A program made the translations under genes and the position numbers. 64,000 nucleotides of DNA. Origin: Prevotella sp. 10(H). GTDB taxonomy: Bacteria; Bacteroidota; Bacteroidia; Bacteroidales; Dysgonomonadaceae. The notes beneath the pieces are model-generated. The model worked only from the letters and a program-made list of their open reading frames with translations, was not told the DNA's origin and ran no database searches. The stretch is from assembly GCF_000711235.1 (NCBI RefSeq), contig NZ_JOMI01000007.1, forward strand, positions 124,001-188,000, written 5' to 3'. This document shows positions 17,264-27,338 of the stretch, piece by piece (the stretch's first letter is position 1; each line of letters opens with the position of its first letter).

Positions 17264-17704
17264 TTACTTCTGTACAAACAATATTGTATCTTCTTCATCG
17301 TAATTAATCTGGAATGGTTTAACTGCAAGGTATTCATTATCTATCCTCTCATTCATAATCACTTCCGGATTGTTTGACCAGTTGTTTGTATTGTTGTCCC
17401 ATTTCTTGAAAGCTACATAAGCCAGAGTGTTATCGATTTCATATTCATAAGAGTAAGTGATGCGGTTTTCCCAACCTTTTTCGTTGTTCCATACACTAGT
17501 TGTTCTTTCTTTCAGGTTACCGTTTACATCATAGAAGTAATATACTTTTGTCAGAGGTGCATAGGCTTTGTCTACTGTTATATATTCTTTCTTTGTTCCT
17601 GTTTCATCATTTGAGATGTTGCTAAGTACGTTTACATTTTGTGCGCTTACGTTCATTATTGAAACTAAAACTGCGAATACTGATGTTAAAATAGTTGTTT
17701 TCAT
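17264..17704 (-). CDS. DUF3836-like secreted protein, copy 2
   Basis: This is the second 146-residue member of the tandem pair. The signal peptide (MKTTILTSVFAVLVSIMNVSAQ) is nearly identical to that of copy 1, while the mature part has diverged and keeps the same layout of YYFYDVNGNLKERT, ITYSYEYEIDNTLAYV and a final ILFVQK. Loss of similarity in the mature part with a conserved leader suggests relaxed or diversifying selection. It lies upstream of copy 1 on the same strand. No promoter box is clear. Confidence 0.65.
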   Translation of the reverse strand: MKTTILTSVFAVLVSIMNVSAQNVNVLSNISNDETGTKKEYITVDKAYAPLTKVYYFYDVNGNLKERTTSVWNNEKGWENRITYSYEYEIDNTLAYVAFKKWDNNTNNWSNNPEVIMNERIDNEYLAVKPFQINYDEEDTILFVQK

Positions 17705-17902
17705 AATTGTATATTTTATTTGTTATTATTTAATCGTTATCTGCAATATAATATGCTAAAGCCGTGCCAAAAAATATAAAAATCAGATATACAGTGTTTT
17801 GCGTTGGTTGTGCCATATGGCAGGTTGTAAAGAAAATTTACAATTGGAGTCTATTTTTATACAGTATTTTAAATTCTATTCAGTATCGCTAACTTTTTTA
17901 TT

Positions 17903-17910
17903 TACTTTTG
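17903..17910 (+). promoter_or_regulatory. -7 promoter box of the GT14 gene
   Basis: TACTTTTG fits TAnnTTTG and ends 17 nt before the ATG at 17928. It lies inside the longer open frame that begins at 17799, which argues against that upstream start. Confidence 0.6.
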
Positions 17911-17927
17911 TATGTATCGGAAATAAT

Positions 17928-18782
17928 ATGAAAATCTGCTATCTTATACTGGCTCATAATAACTTTCTTCATTTAGATCGTCTGATAGATGCACTGAATG
18001 ATATAGAAACGTCATTCTATATACATATAGATAAAAAAGCAGCGGATAAATACACATCTACCTTTCAAAATGTAAAGATTATTCCGGAGCATACGGATAT
18101 CAATTGGGGAGGATTCTCAATGGTAAAAGCTACCTTATCATTAATGAAATATGGAATAGAATATTCGCCCGAAGCTGATTATTATATACTGATCAGTGGA
18201 GTAGATTATCCTGTACGGCCTAAAAGCTTTCTGAAAAGCCTGTTAGAAAAAGGAAAAGAATATATCGATATTGCGCCTGTTCCTGTACCGTACAAGCCAG
18301 TGGAAAGATATGAGAATTACTACTTCGATTATAACCGTCGTAATATTAAGCTCTTTAATCCTAAATTCCTCACGGAAGTATTATTAAAGAAAATCGGAGT
18401 AAAACGTAAAGCACCTTTCAAAGTTTATGCAGGTACCCAATGGTTTAGTCTCACTAATAATTGTGTTAAGTATATATTAGAGACTGCAGATGAGGATAGG
18501 AGATATATCGACTTTTTCAAGCATACTCTTGTTCCCGATGAGGCATTCTTTCAAACCATAATAGGAAACTCTCCTTTTCGGAATAATACGGCGGCAAATC
18601 TTACATATACTGATTGGGAAGTGCCTGTGCCTCCTGCACTAATTGATGAACGGCATATCGAATTTCTGAAAGATCATCTTGAATTTAACGATGAGTACGG
18701 AAAGCGCTACCCGTATTTTGCAAGGAAATTTAATGATGATAGCGGGGCATTACTGGAGAAGATAAAGAAAGAATTATGGTAG
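17928..18782 (+). CDS. GT14 (core-2/I-branching type) glycosyltransferase
   Basis: This 284-residue protein resembles the core-2/I-branching glycosyltransferase family (GT14), whose members transfer GlcNAc or xylose. Recognisable stretches are ICYLILAHNN at the N-terminus, YIHIDKKA near residue 33, LISGVDYP near 95 and the conserved VPDEAFFQTI near 205. I chose the ATG at 17928 because a promoter box lies just before it and the family N-terminus begins there; the longer frame from 17799 adds 43 unlike residues. Its last 9 nt overlap the end of folK on the other strand. It probably builds a surface glycan. Confidence 0.85.
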   Translation: MKICYLILAHNNFLHLDRLIDALNDIETSFYIHIDKKAADKYTSTFQNVKIIPEHTDINWGGFSMVKATLSLMKYGIEYSPEADYYILISGVDYPVRPKSFLKSLLEKGKEYIDIAPVPVPYKPVERYENYYFDYNRRNIKLFNPKFLTEVLLKKIGVKRKAPFKVYAGTQWFSLTNNCVKYILETADEDRRYIDFFKHTLVPDEAFFQTIIGNSPFRNNTAANLTYTDWEVPVPPALIDERHIEFLKDHLEFNDEYGKRYPYFARKFNDDSGALLEKIKKELW

Positions 18783-19157
18783 AAGCCTGTCTTGCAGTTC
18801 GGGCAATAAATCAGCTATATAACTTCGGCTGATGTCTACCGGCCTTAATACTTCACTATTCCAGATAACGAGATCTATATCTATTTTTACGGTACCCTTT
18901 TCTTTATCGGAACTCACACGGCCTATCTGTGTTTCGATTGACTTTAATAGACTTATAACATCATCCTTACTTTTATCGGTATGGATAAGAGCCAATTGAT
19001 TGAGAAAGTTGCTTTTATAGTTTGCTCCATAGGGAACGGTTATGGATGTTCGGGAATAAAACAGATCGGTAAATATTTTACCTAACAAATGATGACAAAG
19101 GGAAAGGTTCTCTTCCCGGTTTTCATTGGTTCCTATACTCAGCAAAGCTTTATTCAT
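18774..19157 (-). CDS. folK: Pyrophosphokinase of folate synthesis (HPPK/FolK)
   Basis: HPPK transfers pyrophosphate from ATP to 6-hydroxymethyl-dihydropterin, an early step to folate. The 127-residue product keeps LLSIGTNEN at the start, the GANYKSNFLNQLALI pterin-binding stretch and the two metal-binding aspartates in VKIDIDLVIWN. It is short compared with the usual 150-170 residues, mainly in the middle loop. I use the ATG at 19155-19157 because the promoter box TATATTTG lies between it and the ATG at 19181. The 8-nt gap from box to ATG implies an almost leaderless mRNA. Confidence 0.82.
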   Translation of the reverse strand: MNKALLSIGTNENREENLSLCHHLLGKIFTDLFYSRTSITVPYGANYKSNFLNQLALIHTDKSKDDVISLLKSIETQIGRVSSDKEKGTVKIDIDLVIWNSEVLRPVDISRSYIADLLPELQDRLLP

Positions 19158-19165
19158 ATCAGGTA

Positions 19166-19173
19166 CAAATATA
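19166..19173 (-). promoter_or_regulatory. -7 promoter box of folK
   Basis: TATATTTG on the minus strand ends 8 nt before the folK ATG, which implies a very short or absent 5' leader. Confidence 0.55.
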
Positions 19174-19233
19174 CATCCCATTTTCTAATTGATGGATATT
19201 TTCAGAGAAGATAAAAGGTTATAGATAATAAAA

Positions 19234-19262
19234 AAGCGGACAGCTATTTTAGCTGTCCGCTT
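19234..19262 (-). terminator. Terminator of groES-groEL
   Basis: A perfect 13-bp stem (19234-19246 with 19250-19262) with a 3-nt loop is followed on the minus strand by TTTTT. Confidence 0.9.
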
Positions 19263-19290
19263 CCGTATGTGTGTCAGATTGGATTGATTA

Positions 19291-20931
<1,641 letters not shown>

Positions 20932-20949
20932 TTATTTTTTTGATTTGTA

Positions 20950-21219
20950 TTAAATGATTGCAAGAATGTCAGACTGGCGCATGATGAGATAAGTCTCGCC
21001 ATCGAGTTCGATCTCAGTTCCGGCATATTTACCGTAAAGAACCTGATCTTTCGGTTTAACCACCATTTCTTCGTCTTTTGTTCCGTTACCTACAGCTACA
21101 ACCTCACCTTTAAGCGGTTTTTCTTTAGCTGTGTCCGGAATAATAATACCACCCACACTTTTCTCTTCTGCAGCGGCTGGTTTAATCAACACTCTGTCTG
21201 CTAATGGTTTAATACTCAT
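20950..21219 (-). CDS. groS: Co-chaperonin GroES
   Basis: GroES caps GroEL as a heptamer. The 89-residue protein begins with [12 protein letters not shown], has the mobile-loop region around [16 protein letters not shown] (about 20-34) and ends [13 protein letters not shown]. It is the first gene of the groES-groEL operon. I see no CIRCE inverted repeat upstream, so HrcA control is not evident here. Confidence 0.98.
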   Translation of the reverse strand: MSIKPLADRVLIKPAAAEEKSVGGIIIPDTAKEKPLKGEVVAVGNGTKDEEMVVKPKDQVLYGKYAGTEIELDGETYLIMRQSDILAII

Positions 21220-21403
21220 GATTTTTTAGATTTTAAATTGTTATATATTAATTTTAATATTTTTCTGTATAGCAGGAAGCGAATTCTGTGCCAAAATTGA
21301 TTTCTGTCAAAAAAGCAGGGGTTGTCAATCTCAAAATGACTACTTGTCAGTTTCATTTCCTTTATGAATATAATTTCCTTTCCTCCGAGATTTTAAAAGC
21401 TAA

Positions 21404-21411
21404 CAAAAGTA
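21404..21411 (-). promoter_or_regulatory. -7 promoter box candidate of groES-groEL
   Basis: TACTTTTG on the minus strand is the best TAnnTTTG match upstream of groES. It would give a leader of about 180 nt. No heat-shock operator (CIRCE) is visible between it and groES. Confidence 0.4.
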
Positions 21412-21564
21412 ACAATTTTACTTACTAAAAGAATTTCCTGAACCGTAATATTTTATAATTATACCAAATCCGTTATTATAATGTATAGATAAATTTCTTT
21501 CGTTTATATTATCCTGCTCTTAAGTATTATTGATAAATAATGATTTCTCTCCGAACTATTTACT

Positions 21565-21572
21565 TATCTTTG
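21565..21572 (+). promoter_or_regulatory. -7 promoter box of the TlpA-like pair
   Basis: TATCTTTG fits TAnnTTTG and lies 41 nt before the ATG at 21614. Confidence 0.6.
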
Positions 21573-21613
21573 CGATAATTCAACGATAAAAAAATTATAA
21601 TACTTTTCTTTTG

Positions 21614-22711
21614 ATGAAAAAGATCACATTACTCCTTTCCGTTCTGGCTGTTATATTCGCATCATGTCAGAAAAATTCTTACACTATTGAAGGTGATTTC
21701 AAAGAAAATACATTTGATGGTAAGACAGTATATCTTCAGAAAATAGATAGCATGAAAGCTGAATCGTCTTCGATAATAGATTCGGTGGTATTAAAAGACG
21801 GTAAATTTACATTCAAAGGTTCCATCGATAACGGGCCGATAATGGGATTTGTTTCTGTTGGCAAACTGGAAGCTGCAGAACAGAACACTCCTGTCGGTAC
21901 ATTGATACTTGAGCCGGGAACAATAAAGATATCTTTCGATAAGAATGCCGTAACTACAAGCGGTAGCCCTAGAAACGAGGAATTCAATAAAGTCCACATG
22001 GCCATGAATAAAATGGTAGGATTATATAAAGAAGTTAACGAAGCAGGCGGTGTGCAGGCTATTCCTGATGCAAACCAGAGAATGCAGGCTATACAGGAAG
22101 AAATTCAGAAAGCTAGCTTCGAATTTACGAAATCCAATATGTCTAATCAGGCTGGAGAATTCCTGTTCTATTCTACAGCATCTGCCTTTACAAAAGAACA
22201 ATTGAAAGAACTGCTTACGCTTGCAGATACTACTTTCCTCAATACGCCTGAAATGAAAGCACTCTCGGTAGAACTGAACAGGGTAGTTCCGGAAGTGGGG
22301 CAACCGTTGGTTGATGTTCAGCTGGTGGATATGCAGGGAAACAGAGTTGCATTATCCGATTATGCAGGTAAACACAAATGTGTGCTTATCGATTTCTGGG
22401 CATCGTGGTGCGGACCTTGTATTCAGGAAATGCCTAACCTGATAAAGACTTATAATACCTATAAGTCGAAAGGCTTTGAAATAGTCGGTATCTCAGTAGA
22501 TGATGACAGACAGGCATGGCAAAATGCCGTGAATACTCACAAGATGACATGGGTTCAACTAGGAGATGATACAAAATCTGCATCGGAGATGTACGGCATC
22601 AATACTATTCCTCACACAATATTAGTAGATGAAGATGGTATTATTGTGGCAAAAGAGCTGAGAGGGGCAGCCCTCGATGAGAAGATCGCCGAAGTCCTGA
22701 ATAAACAATAA
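21614..22711 (+). CDS. TlpA-like thioredoxin lipoprotein with DUF4369 domain, copy 1
   Basis: This 365-residue protein has a lipoprotein signal (MKKITLLLSVLAVIFASC, lipid on Cys18). An N-terminal DUF4369 domain (about 23-120, Y-T-I-E-G-D-F start) is followed by a helical linker and a C-terminal thioredoxin fold (about 230-365). The redox motif WCGPC sits in FWASWCGPC. Proteins of this plan are thiol-disulfide oxidoreductases facing the periplasm. I chose ATG 21614 over the adjacent TTG. A paralogue follows after 85 nt, so the two arose by tandem duplication. Confidence 0.87.
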   Translation: MKKITLLLSVLAVIFASCQKNSYTIEGDFKENTFDGKTVYLQKIDSMKAESSSIIDSVVLKDGKFTFKGSIDNGPIMGFVSVGKLEAAEQNTPVGTLILEPGTIKISFDKNAVTTSGSPRNEEFNKVHMAMNKMVGLYKEVNEAGGVQAIPDANQRMQAIQEEIQKASFEFTKSNMSNQAGEFLFYSTASAFTKEQLKELLTLADTTFLNTPEMKALSVELNRVVPEVGQPLVDVQLVDMQGNRVALSDYAGKHKCVLIDFWASWCGPCIQEMPNLIKTYNTYKSKGFEIVGISVDDDRQAWQNAVNTHKMTWVQLGDDTKSASEMYGINTIPHTILVDEDGIIVAKELRGAALDEKIAEVLNKQ

Positions 22712-22796
22712 GATAACTTCCTTGTTTAAATAGGAAGCTTGAATATTTCACAGATTAATAGCTTGGTATATTAACAATCTTATTACAATAAATAGA

Positions 22797-23903
22797 ATGA
22801 AGAAAGTCATATTATTCTTCTCGGCAATCATGATGCTGTTTGCTTCATGTGCCGAAAAGGAAGAATTCACAATCAAAGGAAAACTTGTCGACCCTGAGAA
22901 CGATAACAATATCGTTTATCTAAAAGTATTGGGTGATAATTGGAATGATCTTGTAACTATTGACACTGCTACAGTTGCAAATGGCATTTTCGAATTTAAA
23001 GGCTTAGCGAAAGAAGGTCCTACCGTACACTATTTAGAACTGGCTGAACCTACCAATAAGGTAAATAGAGCTACACTCTTAATTGTAGAACCGGGGCAAA
23101 TAGAAGTCACTCTCGATAGTACCTCTACTATTAAAGGAACTCCTTCAAACGACGCTTATCAGGCATACAATGATAAGATGAACGCTTTCGAAGCGGATTT
23201 CAGTACCTTATTCCAAAAGGGTAAAGAAGATACCACCAAGGTAGGCAGAGAAGCTATAAAAAAACAGTTCGACGAAAAAGAAAAAGAACAGTCTACAGCG
23301 ATATATGATTATGTCAAAGCCAATATACAGAACCAGATAGGTGCTTATGTATTCGCTTCAAGGTCATATGTATTTAGTCTCGACCAGATGAAAGAAATAT
23401 TTGCCTGGGTGAAACCCGAATACAAGACAAATCAAAGAATGCAAAAGCTTGAAGCCCGTATTCAGGCATTGGATGCTACATCGGTAGGGAAAGCATTCGT
23501 CGACCTCAAAGGAAAGACCCCGGAAGGCAAAGATGATGCGTTGGCTAATTATGCAGGAAAAGGCAAATATGTACTCATCGATTTCTGGGCATCGTGGTGT
23601 CCTCCTTGCCGTGCCGAGATGCCTAAGCTTGTTGAGCTATATAAGCAATATAAAGATAAAGACTTCGAAATAGTCGGCATTTCACTTGACAGGACAAATG
23701 ACGCCTGGGTAAAAGGTATCAAAGATCTTAGTATTACATGGCCTCAGATTTCCGATATCAAATTCTGGGATAGCGAACTTGCTGCAGCATACGGAGTGAA
23801 CTCTATTCCTCACCTTGTTCTATTAGACAAGGACGGAAAGATTCTTGCCCGCGGACTTAGTGCCGAAGATGCTACAACAAAAGTGACCGAATTATTGAAG
23901 TAA
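22797..23903 (+). CDS. TlpA-like thioredoxin lipoprotein with DUF4369 domain, copy 2
   Basis: This second 368-residue copy keeps the whole plan: lipoprotein signal ending FASC (Cys19), DUF4369 domain (about 24-125), a lysine-rich linker (about 135-190) and thioredoxin fold. Its redox motif is WCPPC rather than the WCGPC of copy 1, a change that in this fold shifts redox potential. The two copies may therefore have split tasks, for example reduction of different exported proteins. That is inference. A terminator follows at once. Confidence 0.87.
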   Translation: MKKVILFFSAIMMLFASCAEKEEFTIKGKLVDPENDNNIVYLKVLGDNWNDLVTIDTATVANGIFEFKGLAKEGPTVHYLELAEPTNKVNRATLLIVEPGQIEVTLDSTSTIKGTPSNDAYQAYNDKMNAFEADFSTLFQKGKEDTTKVGREAIKKQFDEKEKEQSTAIYDYVKANIQNQIGAYVFASRSYVFSLDQMKEIFAWVKPEYKTNQRMQKLEARIQALDATSVGKAFVDLKGKTPEGKDDALANYAGKGKYVLIDFWASWCPPCRAEMPKLVELYKQYKDKDFEIVGISLDRTNDAWVKGIKDLSITWPQISDIKFWDSELAAAYGVNSIPHLVLLDKDGKILARGLSAEDATTKVTELLK

Positions 23904-23921
23904 TTACTTGATCATATAAAT

Positions 23922-23950
23922 AAAAGGCTTATCATACCGATAGGCCTTTT
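23922..23950. terminator. Terminator between TlpA-like copy 2 and gldH
   Basis: A 12-bp stem (23922-23933 with 23939-23950, one G-T pair) is followed by TT on the plus strand and flanked by A-rich DNA on the other side. It may serve both converging genes. Confidence 0.75.
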
Positions 23951-23965
23951 TTATTATATACACCT

Positions 23966-24475
23966 CTAGTTATCCTTTTTACTGATCCTTATCCCAACTT
24001 TCTCAATCCCTGTCAGGTCTTTATCGCGCATACCGTGTTCTATCTTTATGCGGTAATTACGCTTTTCTTTGAAGACTATATTATTATCCAAAGCAAGAGA
24101 TAATTGGTGCAACGTACCGAATCCCGATCCTTTCCATTTGCCGAACTCGTCAGCCAGCATATACTCTTTTTCCTGTTTTACAAATACCGAATCGTTCTCG
24201 AAATTGTTCTGAATGAAGAACCAGATGTTCTGATACGGATAGTTGACATTATTCGTCACTTCTATATCCATTGTATAAGGTACATTCAGTTCAAACTTAG
24301 TAGTATCTATGTCGAATATAAGGGTATCGCTATATGACCATTCACCGTTTTTGATTTCATGGAAATGATAATAAATATCCTGCCTGTTACAGGAAACACT
24401 TATAGCTAATAACAGCAAGCAGCATATAGCTAATAAACCTTTATGCTTCAGGCTTCTTCTGGTCAGGCTTTCCAT
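23966..24475 (-). CDS. gldH: Gliding motility lipoprotein GldH
   Basis: GldH is a lipoprotein first found as needed for gliding in Flavobacteria, and it also occurs in non-gliding Bacteroidales. The 169-residue product has a lipoprotein signal ending SVSC near residue 29, then the family pattern with DIYYHFHEIKNGEWSYSDTL and a C-terminal RIKIEHGMRDKDLTGIEKVGI. Its first 35 nt overlap the end of ricT. No other early ATG exists, so the overlap is probably real and suggests translational coupling. Confidence 0.88.
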   Translation of the reverse strand: MESLTRRSLKHKGLLAICCLLLLAISVSCNRQDIYYHFHEIKNGEWSYSDTLIFDIDTTKFELNVPYTMDIEVTNNVNYPYQNIWFFIQNNFENDSVFVKQEKEYMLADEFGKWKGSGFGTLHQLSLALDNNIVFKEKRNYRIKIEHGMRDKDLTGIEKVGIRISKKDN

Positions 24476-25916
24476 TATTATTGTGTCGGTTTCTGTCGTT
24501 TCTGTTATTACGGTGTTTGTTATTCCTATTGTGATTCTGACTTTGGTTATTACCTTGCTGGTTATTGTTTTCCGGCCTGTTGGCAGGTTTAGTTAATTGC
24601 TTGGCGCTATTATCCAGTTTATTATTTTCCGGCTTGTTATTGTTGCCCTGATTGTTGTGGCCTTTCGGTCCGCTGTTTTCAGGCTTATTTTTTGAGAACT
24701 TTTTCTTTTTGTTGTTGCGGTTATTGTTTCCGCTGTTATCGAATCGGTTGATATTTTCCTGCAGGATGTCATGTGATGTCGGTTTTTCATTTTGCTCCTG
24801 TACTTCTACAGATAAATGAGTTGGTTTTCCTCCCTGTTTGTTCATCCTGATCACTTCATATACGCGGTCTTTCGACAAGGTAATGAGGTTAGCCGCAAAA
24901 TGCTTGTCGGTAGAATATGTCATATCACCCGAAAGAATATCAGTTTTAAAGTGATAATACGAAGCGTCTTTTGTTTCCAATACTATCTCTCTTGAAGGCA
25001 GTTTACGTTGTGCTTCCACATATGTATCCACTTCAAAATTGAGGCAGCACTTCAACTTCCCGCATTGTCCGGCTAACTTTTGAGGATTCAGTGGTATATC
25101 CTGTAAACGCGCTGCTGATGTAGAAACCGATATAAAGTTAGACATCGAGCTGGAGCAGCATAATTCCCGTCCGCACGGGCCTATTCCACCTACACGTCCG
25201 GCTTCCTGACGCGCGCCGATCTGTTTCATTTCTATCTTTACACGGAATTCGGAAGCATAAACTTTTATCAACTGACGGAAGTCTACACGCTCGTCGGCGA
25301 TATAGTAGAAAATGGCTTTGTTGCCGTCGCCTTGAAATTCCACATCACTGATTTTCATATCCAGTTTGAGGTCTTCGGCTATTTCCCTCGCCCTGAGCAT
25401 GGTCTTATGCTCTTTTGCTTTTGCTTCATTCCATTTATCGATGTCGTTCGGCTTGGCAATGCGATAGATACGCTTGGTATCGCCACGGTAATTATTTTTC
25501 AGCATTTGCAGTTGTACCAGCTTTCCGGTCAGGGTAACTTCCCCTATATCGTGTCCCGGAGAGGCTTCTACGGCAACAATATCACCTTTAAATACCTCTA
25601 TATTATTACTGTTCAGATAATATCCCTTGCGTGTATTCTTGAACTGTACCTCTACCATTTGCGATTCGCCGGTAATTTCAGGCAAATCCTCGAGCCAGTT
25701 ATATACTTCCAGTTTATGAGTTCCCGAGCAGCAGGCATTTGCTTTTTTACGGCAGCAGCCATTCGATTTGCTGCAACATTTTTTTTCTTTGACTTCGGTA
25801 TCTGTTCCGGCCGTCTGCAAAGCAGGAGTAGCGGCCTTCTCATAGTTAGGTACGGCAGGATTTATACCGGCGCCCTCACTGTCGTTGGGGATAAATGTAT
25901 TTTGATTTGAATCCAT
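24441..25916 (-). CDS. ricT: PSP1 domain protein, RicT/YaaT family
   Basis: RicT is the PSP1-domain part of an iron-sulfur complex that acts in RNA processing in Bacillus. The PSP1 region here spans about 95-320 and includes GRVGGIGPCGRELCC and CGKLKCC, the cysteines expected for cluster binding. Two extras are unusual: an N-terminal cluster of three CC pairs within about 25 residues (about 47-66), and a tail of about 100 residues (395-491) almost wholly Asn, Lys, Arg, Gln and Gly. The tail looks disordered and may bind RNA. It lies between holB and gldH, the usual Bacteroidales order. Its precise role in this phylum is unknown. Confidence 0.85.
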   Translation of the reverse strand: MDSNQNTFIPNDSEGAGINPAVPNYEKAATPALQTAGTDTEVKEKKCCSKSNGCCRKKANACCSGTHKLEVYNWLEDLPEITGESQMVEVQFKNTRKGYYLNSNNIEVFKGDIVAVEASPGHDIGEVTLTGKLVQLQMLKNNYRGDTKRIYRIAKPNDIDKWNEAKAKEHKTMLRAREIAEDLKLDMKISDVEFQGDGNKAIFYYIADERVDFRQLIKVYASEFRVKIEMKQIGARQEAGRVGGIGPCGRELCCSSSMSNFISVSTSAARLQDIPLNPQKLAGQCGKLKCCLNFEVDTYVEAQRKLPSREIVLETKDASYYHFKTDILSGDMTYSTDKHFAANLITLSKDRVYEVIRMNKQGGKPTHLSVEVQEQNEKPTSHDILQENINRFDNSGNNNRNNKKKKFSKNKPENSGPKGHNNQGNNNKPENNKLDNSAKQLTKPANRPENNNQQGNNQSQNHNRNNKHRNNRNDRNRHNNNGKPDQKKPEA

Positions 25917-25973
25917 TAGTTAAAGTTTTAGTTCATTGTATCAAAGCCCCTTCTACGGCTTTGTGGGTCTATA

Positions 25974-27098
25974 TTATTGTTTAATTAGCATGGTTATTTT
26001 CAGACAAAGATCGAAAAAAACCATCTTTGCATTTACATTTTGTTCTATATGTCGTTCAGCTAATGCCAGTTCGTCCATAAATCCGGTAATGTTCCGTTCG
26101 TTAATGAAAGGTGCAAAACGAGTGCCAAAATTTGCTTCATCCTGTGCCAGATATACCATTTCCGGCTGGTTCAGGTTACTGATAAAGTATTCACGTATCA
26201 TCCGCTGGCTGTATCGCAGGAAACCTTTCTGGTTTTCACGGCCTACACCTGCTATTTCGTTACCTATCGATTTTATTTCTTTTATATTGCGGGCATATGA
26301 AGCACGCATCATTTGTATAAACAGATTGAAGAAGAACTTATGTTCATCGTTCAGGCTGATAGTTTCGAGTGCTTTCAGATAACTGCCGTTTGACAGGTGT
26401 GCCACACTTGCGGCATCTTCCGGAGTGATGTTGTAAGCGGATTCGAGGGCAGAACAGATATCCTCTTCTTTCACACCATGTATATTAATCCGTTGGCAAC
26501 GGGATTGTATCGTGGTAATGATATTGTCGGGACTATCGGATACGAGCAGGAAAATCGTATTATCGGTCGGTTCCTCGATTATTTTCAACAGTTTATTGGC
26601 GCACGATTCATGCATTTTCTCGGGAAGCCAGATAATCATTACTTTATATTTAGCCTCGTATATCCTCAGGCTGAGTTTGCGGATAATTTCCTCGCTTTCT
26701 TTCGCATAAATAAGCCCCTGCGAATTTTCCGCATCGATAAATTCGAGCCATTGGTTGAGGTTGAAGTAATTACCTTGTTTGATAAATTCACGCCATTCGG
26801 CTATATAATCGTCGCAGACTTCTTTCTTCTTCGCGGCTTTTTTTACGATAGGGAATACAAAATGCAGGTCGGGATGAGCCAGATGATTGTATTTTACGCA
26901 CGACGGGCACTTTCCGCATGCATCTGTTTCCGACGGATTTTCGCAATTAAGATATTGTGCATAGGCAAGCGCCAAAGGGAATTTTCCGGTTCCTTCGGGC
27001 CCGCAAAAGAGCTGGGCATGGGGGATTATGCCTTTCTTAGCCGAATTTATCAGCCTCACTTTTACGTCGTCTTGTCCTATTATATCTTTAAAGAACAT
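25974..27098 (-). CDS. holB: DNA polymerase III subunit delta prime
   Basis: The delta prime subunit is the stator of the clamp loader. The 374-residue protein has an AAA+ domain with GPEGTGKF, in which the Ser/Thr that normally follows the P-loop Lys is replaced by Phe, consistent with the non-hydrolysing role of this subunit. A four-cysteine zinc module (CENPSETDACGKCPSC, about 50-67) follows. KIIEEPTDNTIFLL and SRCQRI are the usual sensor stretches. It heads a unit with ricT and gldH, and its promoter lies in a repeated intergenic sequence. Confidence 0.93.
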   Translation of the reverse strand: MFFKDIIGQDDVKVRLINSAKKGIIPHAQLFCGPEGTGKFPLALAYAQYLNCENPSETDACGKCPSCVKYNHLAHPDLHFVFPIVKKAAKKKEVCDDYIAEWREFIKQGNYFNLNQWLEFIDAENSQGLIYAKESEEIIRKLSLRIYEAKYKVMIIWLPEKMHESCANKLLKIIEEPTDNTIFLLVSDSPDNIITTIQSRCQRINIHGVKEEDICSALESAYNITPEDAASVAHLSNGSYLKALETISLNDEHKFFFNLFIQMMRASYARNIKEIKSIGNEIAGVGRENQKGFLRYSQRMIREYFISNLNQPEMVYLAQDEANFGTRFAPFINERNITGFMDELALAERHIEQNVNAKMVFFDLCLKITMLIKQ

Positions 27099-27129
27099 TA
27101 TTTGATTATTATTCTGTGTTTACATTAAT

Positions 27130-27320
27130 TAACTATATACTGTTAAAAAGTAACAAAGGTAACGAAAATTAATGTGCTAATTAGTAAATATGAAAATGTG
27201 CCAATGCAGCAAAGCTATAAAAATACGAACTCACAACTTATAATTCTTTATTTCCAATTTTTACATTTGTTAACTATATATAGTTAAAAAGTAACGAAAG
27301 TAACAAATTTACTAATTTTG
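27130..27320. repeat. Imperfect direct repeat between metF and holB
   Basis: Two related stretches of about 50 nt lie at 27130-27182 and 27271-27320. Both start with TAACTATATA and continue with GTTAAAAAGTAAC followed by an AAAGTAAC or AAGGTAAC variant. Each contains a TAnnTTTG match on the minus strand. The gap of 310 nt between metF and holB is made mostly of such repeats. Confidence 0.6.
27153..27184 (-). promoter_or_regulatory. Repeated promoter module upstream of holB
   Basis: These 32 nt are identical to 46848-46879, which lies upstream of the flippase gene on the same strand. On the minus strand the module ends with TACCTTTG (27161 down to 27154), a good -7 box, 55 nt before the holB start codon. 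Confidence 0.7.
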
Positions 27321-27338
27321 TTTCTAAACTTTTCAATA

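Noticed and set aside
17799-17927. N-terminal extension of the GT14 gene
   Set aside because: A promoter box lies inside it and the 43 extra residues do not resemble the family; the ATG at 17928 fits better.
21220-21600. CIRCE heat-shock operator upstream of groES
   Set aside because: No TTAGCACTC-N9-GAGTGCTAA or close variant is present.
25332-25910. 192-residue frame on the plus strand across ricT
   Set aside because: It is antisense to a conserved gene; its Phe and Ile richness mirrors the codons of the other strand.
26397-27128. 243-residue frame on the plus strand across holB
   Set aside because: Despite its length it is fully antisense to holB and matches no family I know.
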